64,000 nt of DNA from Serratia nematodiphila DZ0503SBS1 (lineage in GTDB: Bacteria; Pseudomonadota; Gammaproteobacteria; Enterobacterales; Enterobacteriaceae): assembly GCF_000738675.1 (NCBI RefSeq), contig NZ_JPUX01000001.1, positions 4,092,001 to 4,156,000 on the forward strand, in the 5' to 3' direction. Below the pieces are notes generated by a model. That model did no database searches and was not told the origin of the DNA. It saw only the letters and a list, made by a program, of their open reading frames with translations. Below are positions 8,394 to 16,713 of this stretch, one piece after another (positions within the stretch are counted from its first letter, which is position 1; each line of letters starts with the position of its first letter). The translations under genes were made by a program, and so were the position numbers.

Positions 8394-8499
8394 GGGAGGG
8401 TGAGAACCCTCGACAGGGTTCGACAAAACGCCCGCGTTTTGGACCGCCAACGGCGGCCCGCAGGGTGAGCGCAGCGAATCTATCCCTCCCTCACCGCCA
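8394..8499 (+). ncRNA. RtT-like module, copy 3
   Basis: Nearly identical to copy 2. The tip of the second hairpin reads CAAAACGC-CC-GCGTTTTG, so sequence changes while the stem is kept. It ends in the tRNA tail at 8499. Confidence 0.55.
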
Positions 8500-8505
8500 T
8501 ACAAA

Positions 8506-8535
8506 AAAGCCCGAACGCAAATTCAGGCTTTTTTT
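8506..8535. terminator. Final terminator of the tRNA-Ser array, shared with sdeR
   Basis: Stem AAGCCCGAA/TTCAGGCTT with one mismatch, T-runs on both strands. It ends the array on the plus strand and can end sdeR (stop at 8551) on the minus strand. Confidence 0.85.
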
Positions 8536-8550
8536 ATCCCCCCCAACCGC

Positions 8551-8907
8551 TCAGTGGTGCGTGCGCCCCATTGATGCCGGCTGCGCCAGCGCGCGGCGCC
8601 AGTCGCCCGGCGTTTGGCCGAATTGGCGTTTGAAGCTGCGGTTGAACGACTGCTGTGAGTCGAAGCCGAGCGAGATCGCCACGCTGACGATAGGCTCGCC
8701 GCTGTTGGCCAGGCGCTCCGCCGACACTTTCAGTTTTTGCATGCGGATATACTCTCCCAGCGCGTAGCCGGTCTGGCGTTTGAACATGCGCTGCAGATGC
8801 CATTTGGAATAGCCCGCGCGGTCCGCCACGGTGTTGATATCCAGTTTCTCTTCCAGATTGTTGTCGATCCACGCCTTCAAATCGGTAATAAAGCCCGTAG
8901 TGTTCAT
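8551..8907 (-). CDS. sdeR: MarA-like AraC-family activator of the efflux pump
   Basis: A 118-aa protein made only of the two-HTH AraC DNA-binding domain, as in MarA, SoxS and Klebsiella RarA. Motifs include RAGYSKWHLQRMFK in the first HTH region and ISLGFDSQQSFNRSFKRQFG, the AraC signature. I start at MNTTGFITD, with GGGAG 8 nt upstream; the longer frame adds 40 residues without family support. It diverges from sdeAB. From memory, S. marcescens has a MarA homologue, SdeR, next to sdeAB; the symbol rests on that. Confidence 0.8.
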   Translation of the reverse strand: MNTTGFITDLKAWIDNNLEEKLDINTVADRAGYSKWHLQRMFKRQTGYALGEYIRMQKLKVSAERLANSGEPIVSVAISLGFDSQQSFNRSFKRQFGQTPGDWRRALAQPASMGRTHH

Positions 8908-8976
8908 GCAGATGCTCCCATCATTCGGCAGGGTCACCCTCTGCCCGATGCACATACGTTGCAACAGTTTCGCTTT

Positions 8977-9001
8977 AAATGCAATTTTTATTATTGCATT
9001 T
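8977..9001. promoter_or_regulatory. Palindrome 1 in the sdeR-sdeA spacer
   Basis: Perfect 9-bp arms AAATGCAAT and ATTGCATTT around a 7-bp AT spacer. The right arm overlaps the proposed -35 (TTGCAT, 8994-8999) of sdeAB. Candidate operator; the binding protein is unknown. Confidence 0.6.
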
Positions 9002-9023
9002 ATTGGAAAGCCGCCACTATACT
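8994..9023 (+). promoter_or_regulatory. Putative sdeAB promoter
   Basis: TTGCAT (8994-8999), 18 bp, TATACT (9018-9023). The expected start site near 9030 falls at the edge of the second palindrome. Confidence 0.55.
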
Positions 9024-9030
9024 CCACCCA

Positions 9031-9059
9031 ATTAATGTAACCGATATTGATACATTAAT
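9031..9059. promoter_or_regulatory. Palindrome 2 in the sdeR-sdeA spacer
   Basis: Perfect 9-bp arms ATTAATGTA and TACATTAAT around 11 bp, at the predicted transcription start of sdeAB. This is a typical place for a repressor operator. Confidence 0.6.
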
Positions 9060-9202
9060 GTGACACCAATGTGTTTCAAAACCTAACGTTGCGCCGCTGC
9101 ACGGCGCAGCCGCCCCCTCACCGCACGCCGGCGCGGGGGCGAATCCCGGAGAACAGGGCCGGGTATGGGGCCTGACCGCGCTTACTTATCGGAATAAAAA
9201 TA

Positions 9203-10390
9203 ATGGCAAATCAACCAAACTCATCGTTCAACGCCGGCGGCCGCACGCGCGCCGTCGCTCTGGGTCAGCGGCTCTCCGGGGTGGCGCTGCTGGCCGCCCT
9301 GCTCGCCGGATGCGACAACAGCGTCGCGCACAATGCCCCGCCGCCGCCGCCGGTGGTCAGCGCCGCCAGCGTGGTGGTCAAGCCGATCAGACAGTGGGAT
9401 GCCTTCAACGGCCGCGTCGAGGCGGTGCAGAGCGTGCAACTGCGCCCACGGGTCTCTGGTTACATCGAGCGGGTCAACTACACCGAAGGCGACGAGGTGA
9501 AAAAAGGCCAGGTGCTGTTCACCATCGACGATCGCACCTACCGCGCCGCGCGCGAACAGGCGCAGGCAGAGCTGGTGCGGGCGCGCAACCAGGCCGCCCT
9601 GGCGCGCAGCGAATCCTCGCGCACCGAGAAACTGATCGGCACTCAGGCCATCTCTCAGGAAGTGTGGGAGCAGCGCCGGTCGTCCGCCGCGCAGGCGCAA
9701 AGCAACGTGCTGGCGGCGCAGGCCCAGCTCGATATGGCGCAGCTGAATCTCGATTTTACCCGCGTTACCGCGCCGATTGACGGGCGCGCCAGCCGCGCGA
9801 TGATCACCGCCGGCAACCTGGTCACCGCCGGCGACAGCGCCAGCGTGCTGACGACGCTGGTGTCGCTCGACAAGGTCTACGTCTATTTCGACGTGGATGA
9901 AGCCACCTTCCTGCGCTATCAGCAGCAAGGCCGGCACGATGCCCGCCTGCCGGTGAAAGTCGGCCTGGTAGGCGAAGACGGCACTCCGCATCAGGGGCTG
10001 GTGGACTTCACCGATAACCAACTGAACGCCGGGACCGGCACCATCCGCATGCGCGCCCTGCTCGACAACCGCGATCGCCGCTTCACGCCGGGGCTGTTCG
10101 CCCGGGTACAGATGCCCGGCAGCGCCGAGTTCAACGCCATGCTGATCGACGACAAAGCGGTGATGACCGACCAGAACCGCAAGTTCGTTTACATCGTCGA
10201 TAAAGACGGCAAGGCGCAGCGCCGCGACATTGACGTGGGCCGCATGGCCGAAGGATTGCGCATCGTGCAGAAAGGGTTGGCAAACGGCGATCGGGTGATC
10301 GTCGACGGCATGCAGAAAGTGTTTATGCCGGGCATGCCGGTCGACGCGAAAGCCGTCGCCATGAACCCTATCGCCTCCACGCTTAACTAA
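9203..10390 (+). CDS. sdeA: RND efflux periplasmic adaptor (OqxA/MexE-like)
   Basis: A 395-aa membrane fusion protein linking the inner-membrane pump to an outer-membrane TolC-type channel. A lipobox (ALLAGC, Cys37) follows an unusually long basic N-region of about 20 residues. The order is then the first barrel strand (QLRPRVSGYIERVNYTEGD), a coiled-coil hairpin at about 105-175, and the lipoyl and beta-barrel domains. The ribosome site is weak. It lies 24 bp upstream of sdeB. The closest families I recognise are OqxA, MexE and Serratia SdeA; the species-specific symbol is from memory. Confidence 0.85.
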   Translation: MANQPNSSFNAGGRTRAVALGQRLSGVALLAALLAGCDNSVAHNAPPPPPVVSAASVVVKPIRQWDAFNGRVEAVQSVQLRPRVSGYIERVNYTEGDEVKKGQVLFTIDDRTYRAAREQAQAELVRARNQAALARSESSRTEKLIGTQAISQEVWEQRRSSAAQAQSNVLAAQAQLDMAQLNLDFTRVTAPIDGRASRAMITAGNLVTAGDSASVLTTLVSLDKVYVYFDVDEATFLRYQQQGRHDARLPVKVGLVGEDGTPHQGLVDFTDNQLNAGTGTIRMRALLDNRDRRFTPGLFARVQMPGSAEFNAMLIDDKAVMTDQNRKFVYIVDKDGKAQRRDIDVGRMAEGLRIVQKGLANGDRVIVDGMQKVFMPGMPVDAKAVAMNPIASTLN

Positions 10391-10414
10391 GCTCCCAGCA
10401 GAGACTTCTGACCC

Positions 10415-13400
10415 ATGGACTTTTCCCGCTTTTTCATCGACCGGCCGATCTTCGCCGCGGTGCTGTCGATACTGATTTTTGTCGCCGGGGTGATAGCCAT
10501 CCCGCTGCTGCCGATCAGCGAGTACCCGGACGTGGTGCCGCCCAGCGTGCAGGTGCGTGCAGAATACCCGGGCGCCAACCCGAAAGAGATCGCTGAAACG
10601 GTGGCCACGCCGCTGGAAGAAGCGATCAACGGCGTCGAAAACATGATGTACATGAAATCGGTCGCCGGTTCCGACAGCGTGCTGGTGACCACCGTCACCT
10701 TCCGCCCGGGCACCGATCCCGATCAGGCGCAGGTGCAGGTGCAAAACCGCGTGGCGCAGGCCGAAGCGCGCCTGCCGGAAGACGTGCGCCGCCAGGGCAT
10801 CACCACCCAGAAACAGTCTCCGGCGCTGACGCTGGTGGTGCATCTGGTATCGCCTTCCGGCAAGTACGACTCGCTGTACCTGCGCAACTACGCCACCCTG
10901 AAGGTCAAGGATGAGCTGGCCCGTCTGCCGGGCGTCGGCCAGGTGCAGATCTTTGGCGCCGGCGAATACGCGATGCGCATCTGGCTCGATCCGAACAAGG
11001 TCGCCGCGCGCGGGCTGACCGCCTCCGACGTGGTGAGCGCCATGCAGGAGCAGAACGTGCAGGTCTCCGCCGGCCAGCTCGGCGCGGAGCCGATGCCGAC
11101 GCGCAGCGACTATCTGCTGTCGATCAACGCCCAGGGGCGCCTGCAAACCGAAGAAGAGTTCGGCAACATCATTCTCAAGAGCGGTGATAACGGCGAGATC
11201 GTGCGGCTGCGCGACGTGGCGCGCATCGAAATGGGCTCCGGCAGCTACGCGCTGCGCGCCCAGCTCAATAACAAGGATGCGGTCGGCATCGGCATCTTCC
11301 AGTCGCCGGGCGCCAACGCCATCGAGCTGTCGGACGCGGTGCGCGGCAAGATGGCCGAGCTGGCGACCCGCTTCCCGGACGGCATGAGCTGGAAGTCGCC
11401 ATACGACCCGACGGTATTCGTGCGCGACTCGATCCGCGCGGTGGTAGATACCCTGCTGGAAGCGGTGATCCTGGTGGTGCTGGTGGTCATTCTGTTCCTG
11501 CAGACCTGGCGCGCCTCGATCATTCCGCTGCTGGCGGTGCCGATCTCCGTGGTCGGCACCTTCGCCGCGCTGTATCTGCTGGGCTTCTCGCTCAACACCC
11601 TCAGCCTGTTCGGGCTGGTGCTGGCGATCGGCATCGTGGTGGATGACGCCATCGTGGTGGTGGAAAACGTCGAGCGTAATATCGAAGAGGGGCTGTCGCC
11701 GCTGGCGGCGGCGCACCAGGCGATGCGCGAGGTCTCCGGCCCGATCATCGCCATCGCCGTGGTGCTGTGCGCGGTGTTCGTGCCGATGGCGTTCCTTTCC
11801 GGCGTCACCGGCCAGTTCTACAAGCAGTTCGCCGTCACCATCGCCATCTCGACGGTGATCTCCGCCATCAACTCGCTGACCCTGTCACCGGCGCTGGCGG
11901 CGCGCTTGCTGAAGCCGCACGGCGCGCCGAAAGACCTGCCGTCGCGCCTGATCGACCGGCTGTTCGGCTGGCTGTTCCGGCCGTTCAACCGCTTCTTCGC
12001 CAGCGGTTCGCAACGCTACCAACAGGGCGTCTCCCGCGTGCTGGGCCGGCGCGGCGCAGTGTTCGTCGTCTACCTGCTGCTGCTGGCCGCCGCCGGCGTG
12101 ATGTTCAAGACCGTGCCCGGCGGGTTTATCCCGACGCAGGACAAGCTGTATCTGATTGGCGGCGTGAAGATGCCGGAAGGCGCCTCGCTGGAACGCACCG
12201 ATGCGGTGATCCGCAAGATGAGCGCCATCGGCCTGAGCGTGGACGGCGTCACCGATGCGGTGGCCTTCCCCGGCCTGAACGCGCTGCAGTTCACCAATAC
12301 GCCGAATACCGGCACGGTGTTCTTCGCGCTGGAGTCATTGAGCACCCGTACCCGCACCGCGGCGCAGATCAACGCCGAGATCAACGCGCGCATTTCGCAG
12401 ATCCAGGAAGGCTTCGCCTTCTCGATCATGCCGCCGCCGATCCTCGGCATCGGCCAGGGTTCCGGCTATTCGCTGTACGTGCAAGATCGCGCAGGGCTGG
12501 GTTACGGCGCGCTGCAGACCGCGATCAACACGATGTCCGGCGCCATTATGCAAACGCCGGGCATGGGGTTCCCGATCTCCTCCTATCAGGCCAACGTGCC
12601 GCAGCTGGACGCCAAAATCGATCGCGACAAGGCCAAGGCGCAGGGGGTGCCGCTCAACGCGCTGTTCAGCACGCTGCAGACCTACCTCGGTTCGTCTTAC
12701 ATTAACGACTTCAATCGTTACGGCCGCACCTGGAAGGTGATGGCGCAGGCCGACGGCCAATTCCGCGACAGCGTGGAAGACATCGCCAACCTGCGCACCC
12801 GCAACGATAAGGGCGAAATGGTGCCGATCGGCAGTATGGTCAGCATCGGCACTACCTACGGCCCGGATCCGGTGATCCGTTACAACGGTTTCCCGGCAGC
12901 GGATCTGATCGGCGACGCCGATCCGCGCGTGCTCTCCTCTACCCAGGCGATGGGCGCGCTGACGCAGATGGCCGGCAAGCTGTTGCCGAACGGCATGAAT
13001 ATCCAGTGGACCGATCTGAGTTACCAGCAATCGACCCAGGGTAACGCCGCGCTGGTGGTGTTCCCGGTCGCGGTGCTGCTGGCGTTCCTCGCGCTGGCGG
13101 CGCTGTACGAAAGCTGGACGCTGCCGCTGGCGGTGATCCTGATCGTGCCGATGACCATGCTGTCGGCGCTGTTCGGCGTGTGGCTGACCGGCGGCGACAA
13201 CAACGTGTTCGTTCAGGTCGGGCTGGTCGTCCTGATGGGGCTGGCCTGCAAAAACGCCATTCTGATCGTCGAGTTCGCCCGCGAACTGGAAATGCAGGGC
13301 AAAGGCATCGTCGAAGCGGCGCTGGAGGCCTGCCGCCTGCGGCTGCGGCCGATCGTGATGACCTCCATCGCCTTCATCGCCGGCACCATCCCGCTGATCC

Positions 13401-13558
13401 TTGGCCATGGCGCCGGCGCCGAAGTGCGCGGCGTCACCGGCATCACGGTGTTCTCCGGCATGCTGGGGGTCACCCTGTTCGGGCTGTTCCTGACGCCGGT
13501 GTTCTACGTCACCTTGCGGCGCCTGGTGGCGCGCAAAGCGCAGCCGCAGACGGCGTAA
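10415..13558 (+). CDS. sdeB: RND multidrug efflux transporter (OqxB/MexF-like)
   Basis: A 1047-aa proton-driven inner-membrane pump, expected to export fluoroquinolones, chloramphenicol and similar drugs with SdeA and a TolC-like channel. It opens MDFSRFFIDRPIFAAVLSIL, typical of the HAE1 family. Two six-helix halves each carry a large periplasmic loop. The proton-relay segment LVLAIGIVVDDAIVVVEN in helix 4 has its Asp pair, and GLACKNAILIVEFARE in helix 10 its Lys. Much of the sequence is nearly the same as OqxB as I recall it. A bidirectional terminator follows. Local control is likely by SdeR and perhaps the Rrf2-type gene downstream. Confidence 0.92.
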   Translation: MDFSRFFIDRPIFAAVLSILIFVAGVIAIPLLPISEYPDVVPPSVQVRAEYPGANPKEIAETVATPLEEAINGVENMMYMKSVAGSDSVLVTTVTFRPGTDPDQAQVQVQNRVAQAEARLPEDVRRQGITTQKQSPALTLVVHLVSPSGKYDSLYLRNYATLKVKDELARLPGVGQVQIFGAGEYAMRIWLDPNKVAARGLTASDVVSAMQEQNVQVSAGQLGAEPMPTRSDYLLSINAQGRLQTEEEFGNIILKSGDNGEIVRLRDVARIEMGSGSYALRAQLNNKDAVGIGIFQSPGANAIELSDAVRGKMAELATRFPDGMSWKSPYDPTVFVRDSIRAVVDTLLEAVILVVLVVILFLQTWRASIIPLLAVPISVVGTFAALYLLGFSLNTLSLFGLVLAIGIVVDDAIVVVENVERNIEEGLSPLAAAHQAMREVSGPIIAIAVVLCAVFVPMAFLSGVTGQFYKQFAVTIAISTVISAINSLTLSPALAARLLKPHGAPKDLPSRLIDRLFGWLFRPFNRFFASGSQRYQQGVSRVLGRRGAVFVVYLLLLAAAGVMFKTVPGGFIPTQDKLYLIGGVKMPEGASLERTDAVIRKMSAIGLSVDGVTDAVAFPGLNALQFTNTPNTGTVFFALESLSTRTRTAAQINAEINARISQIQEGFAFSIMPPPILGIGQGSGYSLYVQDRAGLGYGALQTAINTMSGAIMQTPGMGFPISSYQANVPQLDAKIDRDKAKAQGVPLNALFSTLQTYLGSSYINDFNRYGRTWKVMAQADGQFRDSVEDIANLRTRNDKGEMVPIGSMVSIGTTYGPDPVIRYNGFPAADLIGDADPRVLSSTQAMGALTQMAGKLLPNGMNIQWTDLSYQQSTQGNAALVVFPVAVLLAFLALAALYESWTLPLAVILIVPMTMLSALFGVWLTGGDNNVFVQVGLVVLMGLACKNAILIVEFARELEMQGKGIVEAALEACRLRLRPIVMTSIAFIAGTIPLILGHGAGAEVRGVTGITVFSGMLGVTLFGLFLTPVFYVTLRRLVARKAQPQTA

Positions 13559-13575
13559 TCATCATCCTGAAATGC

Positions 13576-13605
13576 AAAAAGGTCGGGCAATGCCCGACCT
13601 TTTTT
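13576..13605. terminator. Bidirectional terminator between sdeB and the Rrf2-type gene
   Basis: AAAAAGGTCGGGCA/TGCCCGACCTTTTTT, with A and T runs on both sides. It can end both convergent genes. Confidence 0.93.
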
Positions 13606-13622
13606 ATGCGCTCCATCCGGCA

Positions 13623-14102
13623 TTATTTACCGGCGGCTTCAGCCTCTTGCGCGGCGGCGTATTCCGCGCAGGCGCGCTTGTCGCCCCGCTCCAGCTCGGC
13701 CAGCGAGTCGGCCACGGTGTGGCGCGCCAGCACCGCGAGCGAAGCCTGCTCGGCCTCGTTCACCACCGATTTGAAATACCAGCAGGCGTTGGCGCTCACC
13801 AGGCAACGAGCCGGCACTTCAGGGCGGGAAGCCCAGATGCGCTTGTCGTCGATTACCGCCAGATAGATGTCCCGCAGGGTGATCTCTTCCGCCGGGCGGC
13901 CAAGGTGGATAGAGCCGTTTCGGCCCAGGGTGGAAACGATGATGCCGTCTTTGGTCAGCGGCACCATCAGTTTGCGGATAAAGCTGGGGTTGGCTTCCAG
14001 AGCGGCGGCGAGGGTGGCGCTCGTCGAACGCATGCCCTGCTTCTCAGCTACGGCGACGCTAAGGACCATTTGCAACGCTGTCGGAAAGCGAAAATCTAAC
14101 AT
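13623..14102 (-). CDS. Rrf2-family transcriptional regulator
   Basis: A 159-aa winged-helix protein. The Rrf2 pattern is clear: MLDFRFPTALQMVLSVA at the N-terminus, then ATLAAALEANPSFIRKLMVP as the recognition helix region and LGRNGSIHLGRPAEEITLRD. It has two mid-protein Cys but not the three-Cys cluster of IscR, so it resembles YwnA/OqxR-like members. I start at MLDFRF, codon 31 of the longest frame, where homology begins; the ribosome site is weak. It faces the pump operon. OqxABR-like loci carry a repressor here, so control of sdeAB is plausible but unproven. Confidence 0.8.
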   Translation of the reverse strand: MLDFRFPTALQMVLSVAVAEKQGMRSTSATLAAALEANPSFIRKLMVPLTKDGIIVSTLGRNGSIHLGRPAEEITLRDIYLAVIDDKRIWASRPEVPARCLVSANACWYFKSVVNEAEQASLAVLARHTVADSLAELERGDKRACAEYAAAQEAEAAGK

Positions 14103-14366
14103 GTCGTTATCTCTGCGAGACGAAATACTCGGGTTTGGCCGGTGTGGCGATTGGCGCCGATAACACCGCTTAATTGCACAATAATATAACAAACGCAGGG
14201 GCTTTTTTGAAGTTTCGCCCAGCGATATCGCACGCAGACATTAGAACGATCGCAAACTTTTGGGCAGGCAGAAAACAGAAACCCGCGTCAATGTTAACGC
14301 CGCTCGCTTAACCGGGTTAAACGATCAGAACTAACACTGCCCGCGGGTTTAATTCGAATGTGGCGA

Positions 14367-14903
14367 TCAGGCTCTGTTCAGCACCAGCTGGCCGTTTTTG
14401 TCCAACGGAATTTGCGTGCCCGGATCGTGATCCATGCGGATCTTGCCCTGCTGATTGCCGATCTTGTAGGTCACGTCATAGCCCAGCATTTTCTGGGACT
14501 TGTCGTAGACCGTTTTGCAACGCTGCTGAACGCTGGTGGTGACGTCGTTGTTCTGCATCGCCCCTTGCACCTGGTTGCCGGCGTAGCCGCCGCCCAGCGC
14601 GCCCACCACGGTCGCCACGTCGCGTCCGCGACCGCCGCCGAACTGGTGGCCGATCACGCCGCCCGCCACTGCGCCCAGCACAGAACCGGCGATGCGGTTT
14701 TCATCCTGCACCGGTGCACGGTGCGTGACGGTGACGTTGCGGCATTCCTGACGCGGCGTTTTGATGGTTTCTTTAATCGGTGTGGCGGCGAGCACCTGCG
14801 CATATTGCGGACCGGCAGAAAAGACGTCCAGGCTGGCTACCGCGGCAATCCCCAGAGCGGCAGCGATACCAATTCCAACACCGGCTAACATTGACTTGTT
14901 CAC
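14367..14903 (-). CDS. ycfJ: YcfJ, glycine-zipper 2TM protein
   Basis: A 178-aa protein nearly the same as E. coli YcfJ (179 aa). An N-terminal hydrophobic segment (MLAGVGIGIAAALGIAAVAS) anchors it. At about residues 70-110 a glycine zipper (VLGAVAGGVIGHQFGGGRGR, then GALGGGYAGNQ) defines the family. The start is GTG at 14901-14903, 7 nt after a perfect AGGAGG; the first ATG upstream lacks a site. Role unknown; E. coli ycfJ is linked to biofilm and stress. It is next to ndh as in E. coli. Confidence 0.92.
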   Translation of the reverse strand: MNKSMLAGVGIGIAAALGIAAVASLDVFSAGPQYAQVLAATPIKETIKTPRQECRNVTVTHRAPVQDENRIAGSVLGAVAGGVIGHQFGGGRGRDVATVVGALGGGYAGNQVQGAMQNNDVTTSVQQRCKTVYDKSQKMLGYDVTYKIGNQQGKIRMDHDPGTQIPLDKNGQLVLNRA

Positions 14904-15094
14904 AGGAAACCTCCTGAAAGTGTTACCACGCATTTTTTCCGGGGTCTGTTACCGGCTGGCACCGCGCTTATTATTTTGCGCATGGGCGGCTGGCGGTATC
15001 CCGGTTTACGGCGTGCGCGACGCGCCGTCTGTAAACGAGGTAAAGTCTGCACAATGATCTGAAGGCCCGCAATAAGACAAGGGGACCAAAAATG

Positions 15095-15116
15095 CGGGAA
15101 AACGGCCGTTTTCCCG
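15095..15116. promoter_or_regulatory. Perfect 22-bp palindrome upstream of ycfJ
   Basis: CGGGAAAACGG followed directly by its complement, about 190 bp upstream of the ycfJ GTG and about 95 bp beyond the ndh terminator. On the minus strand CATTTTTGG follows, so it could also form a 9-bp hairpin that stops ndh readthrough. Function unknown. Confidence 0.5.
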
Positions 15117-15208
15117 TTGTTTAGGAGGAATCTTAAGAATTTTACCCATATCGGCGACAGCTTATGCTGAAGAATCAAGCAACCGCCGCCGATCGCCTCG
15201 CGCCGCCA

Positions 15209-15243
15209 TAAAAAAACCCGCGCGGGCGAACCGGCGCGGGTTG
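15209..15243 (-). terminator. Terminator of ndh
   Basis: Stem AACCCGCGC/GCGCGGGTT with a run of seven T on the minus strand, 17 bp past the ndh stop. Confidence 0.92.
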
Positions 15244-15259
15244 GTCGACAAAGGCGGGA

Positions 15260-16564
15260 TCAGTGCATCTTCAGACGCGGACGGATCACCCGGTTAATGC
15301 CGCCCACCAGCATCATCAGGCCGGTTTTGATGTAGCCATGCAACGCGACCTGATGCATGCGGTACAGCGAGATGTAGACGAAGCGCGCGATGCGCCCTTC
15401 CACCATCATCGAACCGCGCATCAGGTTGCCCATCAGGCTGCCGACGGTGCTGAAGCGCGACAGCGACACCAGCGAGCCGTGATCTTTATACACGTAAGGC
15501 TTCAGCGTCTGGCCGTTCATCAGCGCCAGAATATTGGTGGCGCAACGCGAAGCCATCTGGTGCGCCGACTGCGCGCGCGGCGGCACGAAACCGCCGCCCT
15601 CTTTCGGACAGGAAGCGCAGTCGCCGATGGCGAAGATGTTCGGATCGCGCGTGGTCTGCAGCGTCGGCTCCACCACCAGCTGGTTGATGCGGTTGGTTTC
15701 CAGGCCGCCGATGTCCTTCATAAAGTCCGGCGCCTTGATGCCGGCCGCCCACACCATCAGATCGGCGTCGATGAACTCGCCGCCCTTGGTGTTCAGGCCT
15801 TTGGCATCGGCGCTGGTCACCATGGTGTTGGTCAGCACGCGCACGCCCAGTTTGATCAGCTCCTGGTGCGCGGCGGCGGAAATACGCGGCGGCAGCGCCG
15901 GCAGGATGCGCTCGCCGGCTTCCACCAGCGTCACGTTGAGCGCGCTGTTGTCCAAGCCTTCAAAGCCGTAGCTGTGCAACTGCTTCACCGCGTTATGCAG
16001 TTCGGCGGACAGTTCAACGCCGGTGGCGCCGCCGCCGACGATAGCGATGTTGACCCGCTCTTTTTGCCCCGGCTGCGCCGAGAACTTCAGGAACAGGTTG
16101 AGCATTTCGTTGTGGAAACGACGTGCCTGATGGGGGTTATCCAGGAAGATGCAGTGCTCTTTCACGCCTGGCGTACCGAAATCGTTCGAGGTGCTGCCCA
16201 GCGCCATCACCAGAATGTCGTACGGCAATTCGCGCGCCGGCACCAGCTCGCCGCCCTGCTCGTCGCAGATCTGCGCCAGCTGCAGCGTTTGCGTCTCACG
16301 GTTGATGTTGGTCAACGACCCCAGCTGGAAGCTGAAATGGTGATTGCGCGCGTGCGCCAGGTAGCTGAGCGCATCTACGCCGTCATCGAGGGAACCGGTC
16401 GCCACTTCGTGCAACAGCGGTTTCCACAAATGGCTGTGGTTGCGATCCACCAACGTGATCTCGGCTTTGTTCTTGCGGCCAAGTTTATGGCCCAGGCTGG
16501 TCGCCAGCTCCAAACCACCGGCGCCGCCGCCAACAATAACGATTTTCTTCTTTGGCGTTGTCAA
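15260..16564 (-). CDS. ndh: Type II NADH:quinone oxidoreductase
   Basis: A 434-aa single-subunit, non-proton-pumping NADH dehydrogenase on the cytoplasmic face of the inner membrane. Two Rossmann motifs are visible: [18 protein letters not shown] near residues 12-30 for FAD and [18 protein letters not shown] near 175 for NADH. The FAIGDCASC segment near 310 contacts FAD. A C-terminal amphipathic region rich in Met and Arg should bind the membrane. Length equals E. coli Ndh (434 aa). An FNR-like box upstream predicts anaerobic repression, as known in E. coli. Confidence 0.96.
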   Translation of the reverse strand: MTTPKKKIVIVGGGAGGLELATSLGHKLGRKNKAEITLVDRNHSHLWKPLLHEVATGSLDDGVDALSYLAHARNHHFSFQLGSLTNINRETQTLQLAQICDEQGGELVPARELPYDILVMALGSTSNDFGTPGVKEHCIFLDNPHQARRFHNEMLNLFLKFSAQPGQKERVNIAIVGGGATGVELSAELHNAVKQLHSYGFEGLDNSALNVTLVEAGERILPALPPRISAAAHQELIKLGVRVLTNTMVTSADAKGLNTKGGEFIDADLMVWAAGIKAPDFMKDIGGLETNRINQLVVEPTLQTTRDPNIFAIGDCASCPKEGGGFVPPRAQSAHQMASRCATNILALMNGQTLKPYVYKDHGSLVSLSRFSTVGSLMGNLMRGSMMVEGRIARFVYISLYRMHQVALHGYIKTGLMMLVGGINRVIRPRLKMH

Positions 16565-16699
16565 AATAACCCCCTAAATGTGAACCACTTGTTATCCCAG
16601 GGTAAATAAATAATATCCTTAGAATACATAGGGTTCGCTTAAAATAAATCGGCTCTCTGCAGCCAGAATAGCATGTGAGGTTATTTGGTCATACCAAAA

Positions 16700-16713
16700 T
16701 TGACGTACATCAA
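16700..16713. promoter_or_regulatory. FNR-like site upstream of ndh
   Basis: TTGACGTACATCAA matches the FNR consensus TTGAT-N4-ATCAA at nine of ten defined positions. It lies 136 bp upstream of the ndh ATG. E. coli ndh is repressed by FNR; the same is inferred here. Confidence 0.65.

Larger units (their letters stand above)
8000..8499 (+). repeat. Three tandem 166-167-bp repeats, each ending in the tRNA-Ser 3' end
   Basis: Units span 8000-8165, 8166-8332 and 8333-8499. Each contains, in order, a short linker, an intrinsic terminator hairpin, an RtT-like module of about 106 bp, and a copy of the final 16-17 nt of the upstream tRNA including CCA. The second and third units are nearly identical; the first differs at scattered positions. 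The layout parallels the tandem repeats known downstream of E. coli tyrT, which also begin with a copied tRNA 3' end. Confidence 0.9.

Noticed and set aside
8000..8499. CRISPR array or insertion-element remnant
   Set aside because: Repeats are 166-167 bp, directly abutting, with no unique spacers, no cas genes and no terminal inverted repeats.
7448..8535. tRNA genes as an integration site of a genomic island
   Set aside because: tRNA 3' copies are present, but no integrase or foreign cargo lies between or beside them; the copies bound only short RNA modules.
9221..11716. 831-codon antisense frame over sdeA-sdeB
   Set aside because: His/Arg/Gln-rich shadow of a high-GC gene; the plus-strand pump is unambiguous.
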